Source: JABMMZ01 sp044341025
GTDB lineage: Bacteria; Bacteroidota; Bacteroidia; NS11-12g; UBA955
Reading direction: 5' to 3'
Assembly: GCA_044341025.1 (NCBI GenBank)
Contig: JBIISM010000003.1
Span: 220,554-284,553 of the forward strand
Length of the DNA stretch: 64,000 bases
Position numbers and translations under genes: made by a program. The stretch's first letter is position 1. The number at the start of each line of letters is the position of its first letter. Shown piece after piece: positions 34,984-43,620 of the stretch. The notes below the pieces were generated by a model. That model saw only the letters and a program-made list of their open reading frames with translations. It ran no database searches and was not told where the DNA came from.

Positions 34984-36456
34984 TTAGTATGCCTTAGCAA
35001 ATAAAACCCTTTGTTTAGAAGGATTTCCAGTTAACACACAAATCCCATCTTCTTGAATATTGTCTAAAGGAATGCAACGAATTGTTGCTTTTGTGAGCTC
35101 TTTAATTTTTTCTTCGGTTTCACCACTACCATCCCAATGGGCTGAAATAAAACCGCCCTTGGTATTTAGAACTTCTTTAAACTCTTCCCATGAATTAACC
35201 ACATGAATACTTTGGTCTCTAAACAATTTTGCCCGCTCATAAATGGCAGATTGGATTTCATTTAAAAGATTCTTAATGTGCAAATCTATGCCATCAATAC
35301 TGGTGACAGATTTTTCTTTGGTATCCCTTCTAGCCAATTCCACAGTACCATTTTCAATATCCCTTGGTCCAATGGCAATGCGAACAGGAACGCCTTTTAA
35401 TTCCCATTCTGCAAATTTATACCCCGGTTTATAGGTGTCTCTATTGTCAAATTTAACCGATAAATCAAGATCCTCTAATTTTTGTTTTATTTGTTCTGCT
35501 GCTGCTTCAACTTTCAAACGCTCTTCATCGCTTCTATAAATAGGAACAATAACGACTTGTATTGGCGCTAAACTAGGTGGTAAAACCAAGCCTTCGTCGT
35601 CACTATGTGCCATAATTAAAGCGCCAATTAACCTGGTTGAAACGCCCCAACTGGTTGCCCAAACATGCTCTAACTTACCCTCCTTAGTTTGAAATTTTAC
35701 ATCAAATGCTTTTGCAAAATTTTGACCTAAAAAGTGAGAGGTGCCCATTTGCAATGCTTTGCCATCTTGCATTAAGCCCTCAATACAATACGTTTCAACG
35801 GCGCCAGCAAAACGTTCATTCTCGGTTTTAATCCCACAAATAACTGGCACAGCTAAGAATTTTTCTGCAAACTCTGCATAAACATTTAACATTTGTTTTG
35901 TCTCGGCTATTGCTTCATCTGATGTTGAGTGCGCGGTATGGCCTTCTTGCCATAAAAATTCAGAAGTACGCAAAAACAACCTTGTGCGCATTTCCCAGCG
36001 CATAACATTTGCCCATTGGTTGATTAGTATAGGAAGGTCTCTATAACTTTGAATCCATCCTCTATAGGTGTTCCAAATAATCGCTTCGCTGGTAGGCCTT
36101 ATAATTAACTCTTCTTCGAGCTTTGCATCTTCGTCAACAACAATTTTTCTATTCTCGTCAACTTTAAGCCTGTAGTGGGTAACAACTGCACACTCTTTGG
36201 CAAAACCCTCAGCATTTTTTTCTTCCTTCTCAAAAAATGACTTTGGAATTAACAACGGAAAATACGCATTTACGTGCCCAGTTTTCTTGAACATTTTATC
36301 CAATTGTGCTTGCATTTTTTCCCAAATTGCGTATCCATATGGTTTAATGACCATACAGCCTTTCACATCTGCATGCTCTGCCATATCAGCGTTCTTAACT
36401 AGGTTGTTATACCATTCGCTGTAATTCTCACTTCTTTTTACTTTCTCAAATGCCAT
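34984..36456 (-). CDS. proS: prolyl-tRNA synthetase, short (archaeal/eukaryotic) type
   Basis: 490 residues, class II synthetase. It charges tRNA-Pro. It is the short type without the bacterial INS editing insertion, as commonly found in Bacteroidota. Motif 2 (ANVMRWEMRTRLFLRTSEFL) and the segment LWQEGHTAHSTSDEA are clear, and motif 3 lies near GVSTRLIGALIMAHSDDEGL. The C-terminal part holds the anticodon-binding domain and the extra short-type domain ending in Ala-Tyr. The type would be expected to need a separate editing protein for Ala-tRNA-Pro; none is visible in this window. The -7 box is 37 nt upstream. Confidence 0.95.
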   Translation of the reverse strand: MAFEKVKRSENYSEWYNNLVKNADMAEHADVKGCMVIKPYGYAIWEKMQAQLDKMFKKTGHVNAYFPLLIPKSFFEKEEKNAEGFAKECAVVTHYRLKVDENRKIVVDEDAKLEEELIIRPTSEAIIWNTYRGWIQSYRDLPILINQWANVMRWEMRTRLFLRTSEFLWQEGHTAHSTSDEAIAETKQMLNVYAEFAEKFLAVPVICGIKTENERFAGAVETYCIEGLMQDGKALQMGTSHFLGQNFAKAFDVKFQTKEGKLEHVWATSWGVSTRLIGALIMAHSDDEGLVLPPSLAPIQVVIVPIYRSDEERLKVEAAAEQIKQKLEDLDLSVKFDNRDTYKPGYKFAEWELKGVPVRIAIGPRDIENGTVELARRDTKEKSVTSIDGIDLHIKNLLNEIQSAIYERAKLFRDQSIHVVNSWEEFKEVLNTKGGFISAHWDGSGETEEKIKELTKATIRCIPLDNIQEDGICVLTGNPSKQRVLFAKAY

Positions 36457-36479
36457 ATATTAAATTGGAATGTTTTTTG

Positions 36480-36487
36480 TATCTTTG
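36480..36487 (+). promoter_or_regulatory. -7 promoter box of the Tyr/Asn-rich lipoprotein gene
   Basis: TATCTTTG (TAnnTTTG). It lies 53 nt upstream of the ATG at 36541 and interleaves with the proS promoter on the opposite strand. Confidence 0.5.
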
Positions 36488-36493
36488 ATACTG

Positions 36494-36501
36494 CAAAGGT
36501 A
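36494..36501 (-). promoter_or_regulatory. -7 promoter box of proS
   Basis: TACCTTTG on the minus strand (TAnnTTTG), 37 nt upstream of the proS ATG. It is 6 bp from the opposing box at 36480-36487. Confidence 0.55.
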
Positions 36502-36540
36502 TTCACTTAAGACCAAATGCACCTAAAAAAATACAGCCAT

Positions 36541-37425
36541 ATGAAACAAATCATTTTTGCATCGGTTTCTATTCTTATTTTAAGTTCATGCAGCATACAA
36601 AAACAAGCCTCCAATCTCAATGGCAGAAGTGATGAAGTCTATTTTACGCCAAACGACAACAGAAAAAAATCAGATGATCTAGCGGTTTCAAACAAGCAGA
36701 ATGTAAATCAAACGCAGAATAATAAGCAAATTAGCAATGCAGGCAATTACACCAGCAGCTATTCCAATCGCTTTAGAAATTTCGGCAGTTCACGTAGGTT
36801 TAATTATAACAATTACCAAGCAAGTATAGTCCCAAGCCTATCGTATAACAACTATACTGGCAATAGCATGGGTTTAGGTTATGTTGATACCCGATTTGGA
36901 TATGCCAGTGGTTTTAACAGCCCTTTTTCCATGTATTATGGATACAACATGCCATACTACAATCCATTTTTCTCTTATGGTTGGGAAAATTCGTGGATGA
37001 ATGGATACTATCCATACTATACTTTTAATCCATATTTCTATAATCCTTGTTCATATTATTATGGTTTTGGATATGGTTATTATAACCCATATTACAGGAA
37101 CTATTATTACAACAACTACAATAACAACAATAACAATTATTACGGAAACCCAAGCAACCCAAATTATTCGCGAAGAACCGGTGGCACCAATAACCAACCA
37201 ACAAGCACCACAAGAACATCTCAACCCCAAAACTCGTCTACCTCCGGCAACAGCAGTAATGGGGGAAATACTTGGTACAATGGCGGAAATTCTGATAGAG
37301 GAAGTTCAAGCGGTAGCAGCGGATCTGGAAGTTCGTCAAGTGGTGGATCAAGCAGCGGTGGATCATCGGGCGGGAATAGCGATAGAGGATCATCGGGCAG
37401 CTCAGGAAGTACTAGAAGAAGATAA
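36541..37425 (+). CDS. low-complexity Tyr/Asn/Gly/Ser-rich lipoprotein
   Basis: 294 residues from the ATG at 36541, which directly precedes a lipoprotein signal (MKQIIFASVSILILSSC); an upstream in-frame ATG at 36517 would add eight residues ahead of it. After lipidation the chain is biased: Asn/Ser-rich to ~100, then a Tyr-rich block (~110-205, many YYNPY- and YYGFGYG-like units), then an Asn tract, then a Gly/Ser-rich tail ending in Arg residues. Similar proteins are frequent in Bacteroidota, mostly without known function. The composition suggests a flexible or phase-separating surface polymer. It is followed 8 bp later by the FadL-like gene. Confidence 0.75.
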   Translation: MKQIIFASVSILILSSCSIQKQASNLNGRSDEVYFTPNDNRKKSDDLAVSNKQNVNQTQNNKQISNAGNYTSSYSNRFRNFGSSRRFNYNNYQASIVPSLSYNNYTGNSMGLGYVDTRFGYASGFNSPFSMYYGYNMPYYNPFFSYGWENSWMNGYYPYYTFNPYFYNPCSYYYGFGYGYYNPYYRNYYYNNYNNNNNNYYGNPSNPNYSRRTGGTNNQPTSTTRTSQPQNSSTSGNSSNGGNTWYNGGNSDRGSSSGSSGSGSSSSGGSSSGGSSGGNSDRGSSGSSGSTRRR

Positions 37426-37433
37426 TTTTAATT

Positions 37434-38963
37434 ATGTTGAAACTAAATTTTAATTTTTTTCTGATCGTTTTTCTTACTTGTTTTTCTTTAAAATCTCAAA
37501 ATGAGATAGATGTTGTGCGGTATTCAATGCAAACCATTGGCAGCACAGCAAGATCATATGGTGTAGCGGGTGCTTTTGGTTCTATAGGCGCCGATGCTTC
37601 TTGCGCAGGCATCAATCCTTCAGGGCTTGCAAGGTTCAGAAACAATTCATTGAATTTAAGTGCAAGTTTTTACAATGCCAAAAACAATGCAAGCTATATA
37701 GGCCAAACCTTTAACGACAATAAATTCAATTTTAATGTTCCTAATCTAGGTTTAATTGTCAACCTTCCTGCTGCAGATTATAACAATAAAAAGCCTACAG
37801 GTTTTGTCAATTTTGTTTTTGGTTTCAATGTCAATAGATTAAACAACTACAACATGCGCAGTCTATTTTCTGCCAGCAACAAAGAAAGTAGTATTACCCA
37901 AGATTGGGCTCAAAGGGCCAATAGCACCAACGATATTCCGATTAATTTTTCAAGATATTCACTCGAACATTTGGCCTACCAAACATGGTTGCTTGATAAA
38001 GATACGACTTCGCCTACTCCCGCCTATAATTCAGCCTATGGAAAAAATGCAGCGGTTAATGTCAATCAGCAAGGCAATATATTAACAAAAGGAGCTCTAA
38101 GCGACTACAATGCAAGTTTTGCCGGTAATTATAAGCACATACTGCTTTTTGGTATTTCTTTAGGCGCAAAAAGTGTTCGTTATGTTCAAAGCAATAGTTT
38201 TAAAGAGAAAGACAACAAACCAGTGGGGGTTAAAGATATTGATTATGTGGTATTAGATCAATATCAGCGCACAAATGGCATTGGTCTGAATGCAAAGTTT
38301 GGTGTCAATATAGCCCCAAACGAATTTATAAGAATTGGATATGCCTATCATTCGCCAACCATCTTCAATTTAACAGATTCTTACAGCTACACCATTACAT
38401 CTAAATTCGATTATCAAGCCCGTGACCAATTTGGTGACCTTAGAGAAAGTTCTACTGCAACGACAGACGCAACCGTCTATAAATATAAGATTTCAGTTCC
38501 AGGAAGACAAGTATTCAGTTTAGGTCTTGTAAATAAAAATCTTGGCTTCCTTTCTTTAGATCTTGAATCTGTGAACTATAGTCAATCATACCTTTATGCC
38601 AAAGACTATGCATTCGCTGATGAAAATTTAAACATCAAAAAATCTATGAATCCAAGTGTGGTTAATCTTCGACTTGGTGGTGAGTTGATTCAGAATCAAT
38701 TTAGAATTCGAGCCGGTTATGCCCGCTATCCTTCAACATACAGAGAGGGTGCTGTGCCATATGTTAAGAGTCTGGTCAATAATATTTATACCCTTGGCAT
38801 GGGAATAAAAGAAAAAAGATACGCGTTTGATATAGCCTTTGTTAATAGTGGCTATGCAAACTACTTTGTGCCCTACACCCTCAGCAATGGCGTTTCTTAT
38901 GCAATTACAAATAATGTTCGCACCAATAACTTAATCATCTCCGCAAGCTTTTTAATTGATTAA
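37434..38963 (+). CDS. outer-membrane beta-barrel protein, OMPP1/FadL-like
   Basis: 509 residues with a signal peptide (FFLIVFLTCFSLKSQ, ending near residue 21). The mature start has the segment TARSYGVAGAFGSIGADASC, AGINPSGLARF, typical of the OMPP1/FadL/TodX group (first 'hatch' region), and is followed by many amphipathic strands ending in an aromatic/hydrophobic C-terminus (ISASFLID). FadL-type channels carry hydrophobic molecules such as fatty acids or aromatics across the outer membrane. The substrate is unknown. It lies 8 bp after the low-complexity lipoprotein, so the two may be co-expressed at the surface. Confidence 0.72.
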   Translation: MLKLNFNFFLIVFLTCFSLKSQNEIDVVRYSMQTIGSTARSYGVAGAFGSIGADASCAGINPSGLARFRNNSLNLSASFYNAKNNASYIGQTFNDNKFNFNVPNLGLIVNLPAADYNNKKPTGFVNFVFGFNVNRLNNYNMRSLFSASNKESSITQDWAQRANSTNDIPINFSRYSLEHLAYQTWLLDKDTTSPTPAYNSAYGKNAAVNVNQQGNILTKGALSDYNASFAGNYKHILLFGISLGAKSVRYVQSNSFKEKDNKPVGVKDIDYVVLDQYQRTNGIGLNAKFGVNIAPNEFIRIGYAYHSPTIFNLTDSYSYTITSKFDYQARDQFGDLRESSTATTDATVYKYKISVPGRQVFSLGLVNKNLGFLSLDLESVNYSQSYLYAKDYAFADENLNIKKSMNPSVVNLRLGGELIQNQFRIRAGYARYPSTYREGAVPYVKSLVNNIYTLGMGIKEKRYAFDIAFVNSGYANYFVPYTLSNGVSYAITNNVRTNNLIISASFLID

Positions 38964-39005
38964 ATTCTTCGGTTTCTAAAAATAGTCTGTTTCAGTAGAT
39001 TTTAG

Positions 39006-39013
39006 TATTTTTG
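39006..39013 (+). promoter_or_regulatory. -7 promoter box of purM
   Basis: TATTTTTG (TAnnTTTG), 8 nt upstream of the purM ATG, predicting a leader of only a few nucleotides. Confidence 0.65.
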
Positions 39014-39021
39014 TAGGGTTA

Positions 39022-40194
39022 ATGAAACCTACTGATAAATACGCAGAAAGAGGCGTTTCTTCTCAAAAAGAAGACGTACATAAAGCAATTGCTCACATTG
39101 ATAAGGGTTTATTCCCGCAAGCTTTCTGCAAAATTATTCCTGATGTTTTAGGAAATGATCCTGATTTCTGTAACGTAATTCACGCTGATGGCGCTGGAAC
39201 AAAAAGCAGTCTTGCATACCTGTATTGGAAAGAAACAGGAGATATTTCAGTTTGGCGTGGTATAGCTCAAGACGCAATTGTAATGAATATTGACGATTTA
39301 CTGTGTGTTGGCATAACTGATAACTTTTTGCTATCAAGCACTATTGGCCGCAACAAGAAGAGAATACCAGGAGAGGTAATTGCTGAAATTATTAATGGCA
39401 CCGAAGACTTTATTGAATCTTTAAAAGAGCATGGTATAAATATAATTAGCGGTGGCGGTGAAACTGCTGATGTTGGAGATTTGGTGAAGACTATCATTGT
39501 TGATAGCACAGTCACTGCCAGAGCAAAAAGAAGTGATATTATTTCTAACCATAATATTCAAGATGGAGATGTCATTATTGGTCTGGCATCAGATGGATTG
39601 GCAACTTATGAAAAAACATACAATGCTGGAATGGGTAGCAATGGGTTAACCAGCGCTAGGCACGATGTTTTTGACAAAGAATACCGCAGCAAATACCCTG
39701 AATCATACGACGATTTATTGTCTGCTGAACTCGCTTATACCGGCAGCCTAAAACTTACCTCAGCTATTGAAGGTATTTCATTAGACGCTGGAAAAATGGT
39801 GCTATCTCCAACCAGAACTTACGCGCCAATAATCAAATCTATTTTAGCGGATTTTAGAGAAAGCATACATGGCATGGTGCATTGCACGGGCGGGGCTCAA
39901 ACCAAGGTATTGCACTTTGTTCAAGCGCCTCTTCATATTATTAAAGACCAATTATTCCCTACGCCTATTTTATTCAAAACAATTCAAGCTCAAAGTGGAA
40001 CATCTTGGGAAGAAATGTATAAAGTTTTTAATATGGGGCACCGTTTAGAGATTTATATAAAACCGGAATTTGCTGATAAGATTATCAAGATTTCTGAATC
40101 ATTTGGAGTCGCTGCAAAAGTTATTGGCAGGGTAGAGAACTCAAGCCATAAACATGTTAGCATTATTGGCGAAAACGGTACATTCACTTATTAA
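39022..40194 (+). CDS. purM: phosphoribosylformylglycinamidine cyclo-ligase (AIR synthetase)
   Basis: 390 residues. PurM closes the imidazole ring in step five of purine synthesis (FGAM + ATP to AIR). It belongs to the Bacteroidota-type PurM, longer than the ~345 residues of E. coli. Landmarks are YAERGVSSQKEDVHKAI, HADGAGTKSSLAYLYW with the family's DGxGTK loop, IAQDAIVMNIDDLLCVG, ISGGGETADVGD and GLASDGLATYEKTYN. The C-terminal ATPase half has GMVHCTGGAQTK. No other pur gene is adjacent. A degenerate propeller fragment follows directly. Confidence 0.9.
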   Translation: MKPTDKYAERGVSSQKEDVHKAIAHIDKGLFPQAFCKIIPDVLGNDPDFCNVIHADGAGTKSSLAYLYWKETGDISVWRGIAQDAIVMNIDDLLCVGITDNFLLSSTIGRNKKRIPGEVIAEIINGTEDFIESLKEHGINIISGGGETADVGDLVKTIIVDSTVTARAKRSDIISNHNIQDGDVIIGLASDGLATYEKTYNAGMGSNGLTSARHDVFDKEYRSKYPESYDDLLSAELAYTGSLKLTSAIEGISLDAGKMVLSPTRTYAPIIKSILADFRESIHGMVHCTGGAQTKVLHFVQAPLHIIKDQLFPTPILFKTIQAQSGTSWEEMYKVFNMGHRLEIYIKPEFADKIIKISESFGVAAKVIGRVENSSHKHVSIIGENGTFTY

Positions 40195-40195
40195 T

Positions 40196-40333
40196 TCAAA
40201 AGGGCCTTGTTGCCGCCACCAATATGGAAATTATATTTGTGACATCGATGGCAATAATCTAAAGCAAATAACACATTTAGGGAAAGCCAATTGGGCGGCA
40301 TTTTTTAGTGCTGATGGCAAAAAACTAGAATAA
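40196..40333 (+). pseudogene. remnant of a TolB/PD40-type beta-propeller gene
   Basis: One frame reads NSKGPCCRHQYGNYICDIDG, then NNLKQITHLGKANWAAFFSA, then DGKKLE and a stop. This is the standard blade pattern of TolB/WD40-like (PD40) propellers ('xxxDGxNLxQIT...ANWxxFxxDGKKL'). There is no start codon, the fragment is only about 45 codons, and it stops in mid-blade where such proteins continue with more strands. Its last bases overlap the 3' end of uppP. It is best read as a decayed piece of a larger gene. Confidence 0.65.
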
Positions 40334-41131
40334 GGCAAATAAAATTAAGGAACCTGCAATAATGCGGTACCAACCGAAGGGTTTGAACCCATATTTATTT
40401 AGTATGCCAACAAAGGTCTTGATGGCAATTAATGCAACAATAAATGCAATTATATTTCCAGCAATAAACAAAGTAATATTGCCAGAATTGGATAATATCA
40501 TTTCATATCCTTTCTTCTCACCCAAAGGCAATTTCCAATCTTTCAAGAAGATTGAGTAGGCTGTCACTGCAAACATAGTAGGCACAGCTAAAAAAAATGA
40601 AAATTCTGCAGCCAGTTTTCTATCTAGCTTTTGGTGCATGCCGCCAATAATTGATGCTGCTGATCGGCTAACACCGGGCATCATTGCCAAACATTGCCAA
40701 AATCCAATAGTAATTGCATTTTTATACGTTATTTGCTCATCTTTTATTTTAATTGGATTCTGAAAGAATTTATCAATAAACAAGAGAACAACTCCTCCAA
40801 TAATCATTGCAATGGCAATTGGTATTGGCTTTTCTAAAACTGCCTCTATTTTATCGTCAAATAGATATCCAAGCACCAAAGCTGGAATGACGGCAAAAGC
40901 CAATTTAAAATAAAACTTAAGATTGCTTAGATTAAAAAATTTCTCTCTATACGCCACAACAACTGAGAGTATGGCTCCAAATTGGATAGAAACTTGAAAC
41001 ATTTTTACGAACTCATCCTTTTCAATGCCAAGGAATGAACTTGTAAATATCATATGCGCTGTAGAAGAAACAGGCAAATACTCTGTTAATCCTTCTATGA
41101 CAGCTATTACAATAGCATCTATTAAATTCAC
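40325..41131 (-). CDS. uppP: undecaprenyl-diphosphatase
   Basis: 268 residues with about eight hydrophobic helices. UppP (BacA) removes a phosphate from undecaprenyl diphosphate so the lipid carrier can be reused for peptidoglycan and surface glycans. It has both catalytic signatures: EGLTEYLPVSSTAH near the N-terminus and PGVSRSAASIIGG in the middle. Overexpression is known to give bacitracin resistance. The ATG overlaps the upstream DUF3098 gene by 4 bp. Last gene of the thyA-ftsX-DUF3098-uppP operon; the order ftsX-DUF3098-uppP is, as far as I know, common in Bacteroidota. Confidence 0.95.
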   Translation of the reverse strand: MNLIDAIVIAVIEGLTEYLPVSSTAHMIFTSSFLGIEKDEFVKMFQVSIQFGAILSVVVAYREKFFNLSNLKFYFKLAFAVIPALVLGYLFDDKIEAVLEKPIPIAIAMIIGGVVLLFIDKFFQNPIKIKDEQITYKNAITIGFWQCLAMMPGVSRSAASIIGGMHQKLDRKLAAEFSFFLAVPTMFAVTAYSIFLKDWKLPLGEKKGYEMILSNSGNITLFIAGNIIAFIVALIAIKTFVGILNKYGFKPFGWYRIIAGSLILFALF

Positions 41132-41403
41132 TTGGAATCTTCTTGAGCTTCTTGCTCTTTCGGTGTGTATAAAATTGAAAAAACACCTAAACCGAACCCT
41201 AACAATACAATTATAGGAGCTACTGTTATTTTGATTGGAGCATCAAATGGTAAATCTTTGCCACTTCCCATAACGATAAAACCTATTACAATTACAGCAA
41301 CACTTGCAATAAGTAGAATGTAATTTTCCTTCTTAAATACCATAGTTGGTATTGCCTTCTTTTCTGGCTGTTTTACGATTTTTGATTTATTTGGAGCTGC
41401 CAT
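41128..41403 (-). CDS. DUF3098 small membrane protein
   Basis: 91 residues with a basic N-terminal region, two hydrophobic helices (YILLIASVAVIVIGFIVMG and TVAPIIVLLGFGLGVFSILY) joined by a short Asp/Lys loop, and an acidic tail. This matches DUF3098, a Bacteroidota family found between ftsX and uppP. The function is unknown. The placement suggests a role near the divisome or in cell-wall synthesis. It overlaps uppP by 4 bp and lies 6 bp downstream of ftsX. Confidence 0.85.
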   Translation of the reverse strand: MAAPNKSKIVKQPEKKAIPTMVFKKENYILLIASVAVIVIGFIVMGSGKDLPFDAPIKITVAPIIVLLGFGLGVFSILYTPKEQEAQEDSK

Positions 41404-41409
41404 ATAATT

Positions 41410-42309
41410 TTAATAAAGTTGGTCTATTTTTAATTTTAAATACCGCTTCGTAGAGAAGAACACACTAATCAACGAAATAAGTAGGGCCAAAACTAATAAA
41501 AATCCGGCTAAACTTGCATACTGTACAATAAATAATTGCCAGTTATTTTGCTGAAGATGCGTTTCTACTAAATATACAATGCCCGATAGCATTGAAATGG
41601 CAAGAAAAACTGACAAAAGCGCATAAATTGAATACATGCCTAAGAAAGGTCTAACAATAAACCAATCCGAAGCCCCGACATACTGCATACTCTTTATTAT
41701 AAAGCGGCGAGCAAACATGTTTATTCTGACTGTGCTGTTAATTAAAGCCAAAGCAATTACAAGAAAAATCACAGCCAAGGCAAGTAAGATGAATTCTACC
41801 GTTTTAAAGTTTTTATTGATTTGAGTTAATAGATTTTTGCCCAAATCATCTTTAGCATATTTTACATCATCAACATTGGGCAAAAGTCTTAGTTGCTTTT
41901 CAATTTGGTCCATTTTGCCCTCGTCTGCAAAATCTGCTTTAATATTTAACTGCAAAGTGTGTGGTATTGGATTGTAGCCCAAAGTTTTAATGAAATCATT
42001 CCCAAGTCTTTTAATTTCTTTTCTAGCTGCAATTTCACGGTCTATAAAAACTGTTGAATTTACAAACGATAACTTCTTAACTTGTAATTCTATTTGTTTT
42101 GCTTGATCTGCATTTGTTGAATCCGTATAAAACACAAACACCTCAAAATTTTGCTGATAAAACTTTGCCAAGTGCTTGGCATAAATAGAGACTACGCCTA
42201 GCAAACCAACAATAAACAAAACCAAGGTCATACTAATTATGGTTGGCCAAAATGAAGTGCGCTTTTTATATGTTTTTTCTTGTTTCAAAATCTTTGACAA
42301 ATTTAGCAA
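41410..42309 (-). CDS. ftsX: cell-division permease-like protein FtsX
   Basis: 299 residues: a cytoplasmic N-terminus, one transmembrane helix (~22-47), a periplasmic domain (~50-165) and three further helices (~175-290), the standard FtsX topology. With FtsE it forms an ABC-type complex that controls periplasmic amidase activators during division. In E. coli the partner is EnvC, and an EnvC-like protein is encoded at 18.3 kb here. ftsE is not in this window, which is normal for Bacteroidota. The start is a TTG (residue 4 is another in-frame TTG). It follows thyA by 15 bp. Confidence 0.9.
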   Translation of the reverse strand: MLNLSKILKQEKTYKKRTSFWPTIISMTLVLFIVGLLGVVSIYAKHLAKFYQQNFEVFVFYTDSTNADQAKQIELQVKKLSFVNSTVFIDREIAARKEIKRLGNDFIKTLGYNPIPHTLQLNIKADFADEGKMDQIEKQLRLLPNVDDVKYAKDDLGKNLLTQINKNFKTVEFILLALAVIFLVIALALINSTVRINMFARRFIIKSMQYVGASDWFIVRPFLGMYSIYALLSVFLAISMLSGIVYLVETHLQQNNWQLFIVQYASLAGFLLVLALLISLISVFFSTKRYLKLKIDQLY

Positions 42310-42324
42310 TAAAAATCGAATTGC

Positions 42325-43122
42325 TTACACCGCAACTGGTGCTTTAATTGCTGGGTGAGGATTGTAATTTTCTAATGTAAAGTCTTCGTATTTGAAGTTA
42401 AAAATTGAGTCAACATTGGCATTCAATTTCATAGTCGGATACACATTTGACGCTCTAGATAATTGCAATTCGACCTGCTCAAAGTGATTGGTGTAAATGT
42501 GTGCATCTCCAAAAGTATGAACAAAATCGCCATATTTTAAGCCACATACCTGAGCCAACATCATGGTTAATAATGCATAAGAAGCTATATTAAATGGCAC
42601 GCCTAAAAATATGTCAGCGCTTCTTTGGTACAATTGACAAGATAACTTTCCATCGGCAACATAGAATTGAAACATACAATGACATGGCGCCAAAGCCATT
42701 TTAGGCAAATCGGCTGGGTTCCATGCAGAAACAATCATACGTCTACTATCTGGATTGGTCTTTAATGTTTTTACTATATCCGTAATTTGGTCAATAACTT
42801 GCCCATCAGGGCATGCCCAACTTCTCCATTGCTTGCCATAAACTGGGCCAAGATTTCCTTGCTCGTCTGCCCATTCATCCCAAATCCTAACCCCATTCTC
42901 TTTTAAATATGCAATGTTGGTTTCACCCTTTAAAAACCAAAGCAACTCATGTATAATTGATTTTAAATGAACTTTCTTTGTCGTTATTAATGGAAAACCT
43001 TCATTGAGATCAAATCTCATTTGGTATCCAAAAACACTTTTGGTACCTGTGCCTGTGCGGTCACTTTTGAGTGTGCCATTTTCATAAACGTATTTTAGAA
43101 AATTCTCATACTGATTAAGCAT
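42325..43122 (-). CDS. thyA: thymidylate synthase
   Basis: 265 residues, nearly the E. coli length. It methylates dUMP to dTMP with methylene-tetrahydrofolate. The start at 43122 (MLNQYENFLKYVYENG) is chosen because the -7 box lies between it and an upstream in-frame ATG at 43140. The folate/dUMP residues include SDRTGTGT, RSADIFLGVPFNIASYALL and HIYTNH. The nucleophile is Cys147 in APCHCMFQF. Functionally linked to dut (14.6 kb) and glyA (58.1 kb). It opens the operon continuing with ftsX, and the A of its ATG sits about where transcription should begin. Confidence 0.96.
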   Translation of the reverse strand: MLNQYENFLKYVYENGTLKSDRTGTGTKSVFGYQMRFDLNEGFPLITTKKVHLKSIIHELLWFLKGETNIAYLKENGVRIWDEWADEQGNLGPVYGKQWRSWACPDGQVIDQITDIVKTLKTNPDSRRMIVSAWNPADLPKMALAPCHCMFQFYVADGKLSCQLYQRSADIFLGVPFNIASYALLTMMLAQVCGLKYGDFVHTFGDAHIYTNHFEQVELQLSRASNVYPTMKLNANVDSIFNFKYEDFTLENYNPHPAIKAPVAV

Positions 43123-43126
43123 GAAA

Positions 43127-43134
43127 CAAAAGTA
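43127..43134 (-). promoter_or_regulatory. -7 promoter box of the thyA operon
   Basis: TACTTTTG on the minus strand (TAnnTTTG), only 4 nt from the ATG at 43122, so the mRNA is predicted to be leaderless. Confidence 0.65.
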
Positions 43135-43194
43135 AGACAATTAATAGAATGCATATACACAGATTTTAAACCTTTAATACAAAAAATGGTAAAT

Positions 43195-43221
43195 AAAAAA
43201 TGCCCCTTTTGGGGGCATTTT
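43195..43221 (-). terminator. terminator of the first small lipoprotein gene
   Basis: AAAATGCCCC pairs with GGGGCATTTT around a five-base loop (TTTTG), followed on the minus strand by a T run. It separates the lipoprotein pair from the thyA operon. Confidence 0.88.
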
Positions 43222-43237
43222 AAAATTCAAGTTCTTA

Positions 43238-43597
43238 CTACCAAAGTTGGTCTTTGTATAGTTCTGCAGAAGGTGTTCCAACGCGTTGACAGTTCATTTC
43301 GCGGTCTGTATTCCAATACATTTTCCAATACGTTTTGAAACCACCCGATGACGGCACTATCTCAAGTGTATCAGAATTGTTTTTCCATTTCCAAGTTCCA
43401 GTATTTGCATAAATACCATTGCCCCTGAAATCATGGATAATTGTTCCTCCTTTGTTATACCAAGCCTTGGTGGTTAATGTTGCCTTGTTAAGCGTGTTAG
43501 AAGGGTCAGAGTCTGAAGACTTCTTACACGAGCTAATAAATAAAGTAATTAACGGCAATGAAAGCCATAATAGAGATTTGAAAGTTTGCTTTTTCAT
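43238..43597 (-). CDS. small lipoprotein, paralog A of a tandem pair
   Basis: 119 residues. Lipoprotein signal MKKQTFKSLLWLSLPLITLF with lipobox ISSC (Cys near 24), a short Ser/Asp linker and a compact beta-rich domain: KAWYNKGGTIIHDFRGNGIY, TWKWKNNSDTLEIV, YWKMYWNTDREMNCQRVGTP, ending in Trp. It is clearly paralogous to the gene at 43684. The layout of strands and Trp residues recalls small lipocalin-like or DUF4488-like outer-membrane lipoproteins, but no family can be named. Its own promoter and terminator show it is a separate unit from its paralog. Confidence 0.75.
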   Translation of the reverse strand: MKKQTFKSLLWLSLPLITLFISSCKKSSDSDPSNTLNKATLTTKAWYNKGGTIIHDFRGNGIYANTGTWKWKNNSDTLEIVPSSGGFKTYWKMYWNTDREMNCQRVGTPSAELYKDQLW

Positions 43598-43620
43598 TAA
43601 AATTTAAATTGTTGTATCGC

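Noticed and set aside
37001..37453. A 150-codon frame overlapping the Tyr/Asn-rich lipoprotein in another frame
   Set aside because: It arises from the repetitive codon pattern of the low-complexity gene; no start signal and a strongly biased composition without a sensible protein.
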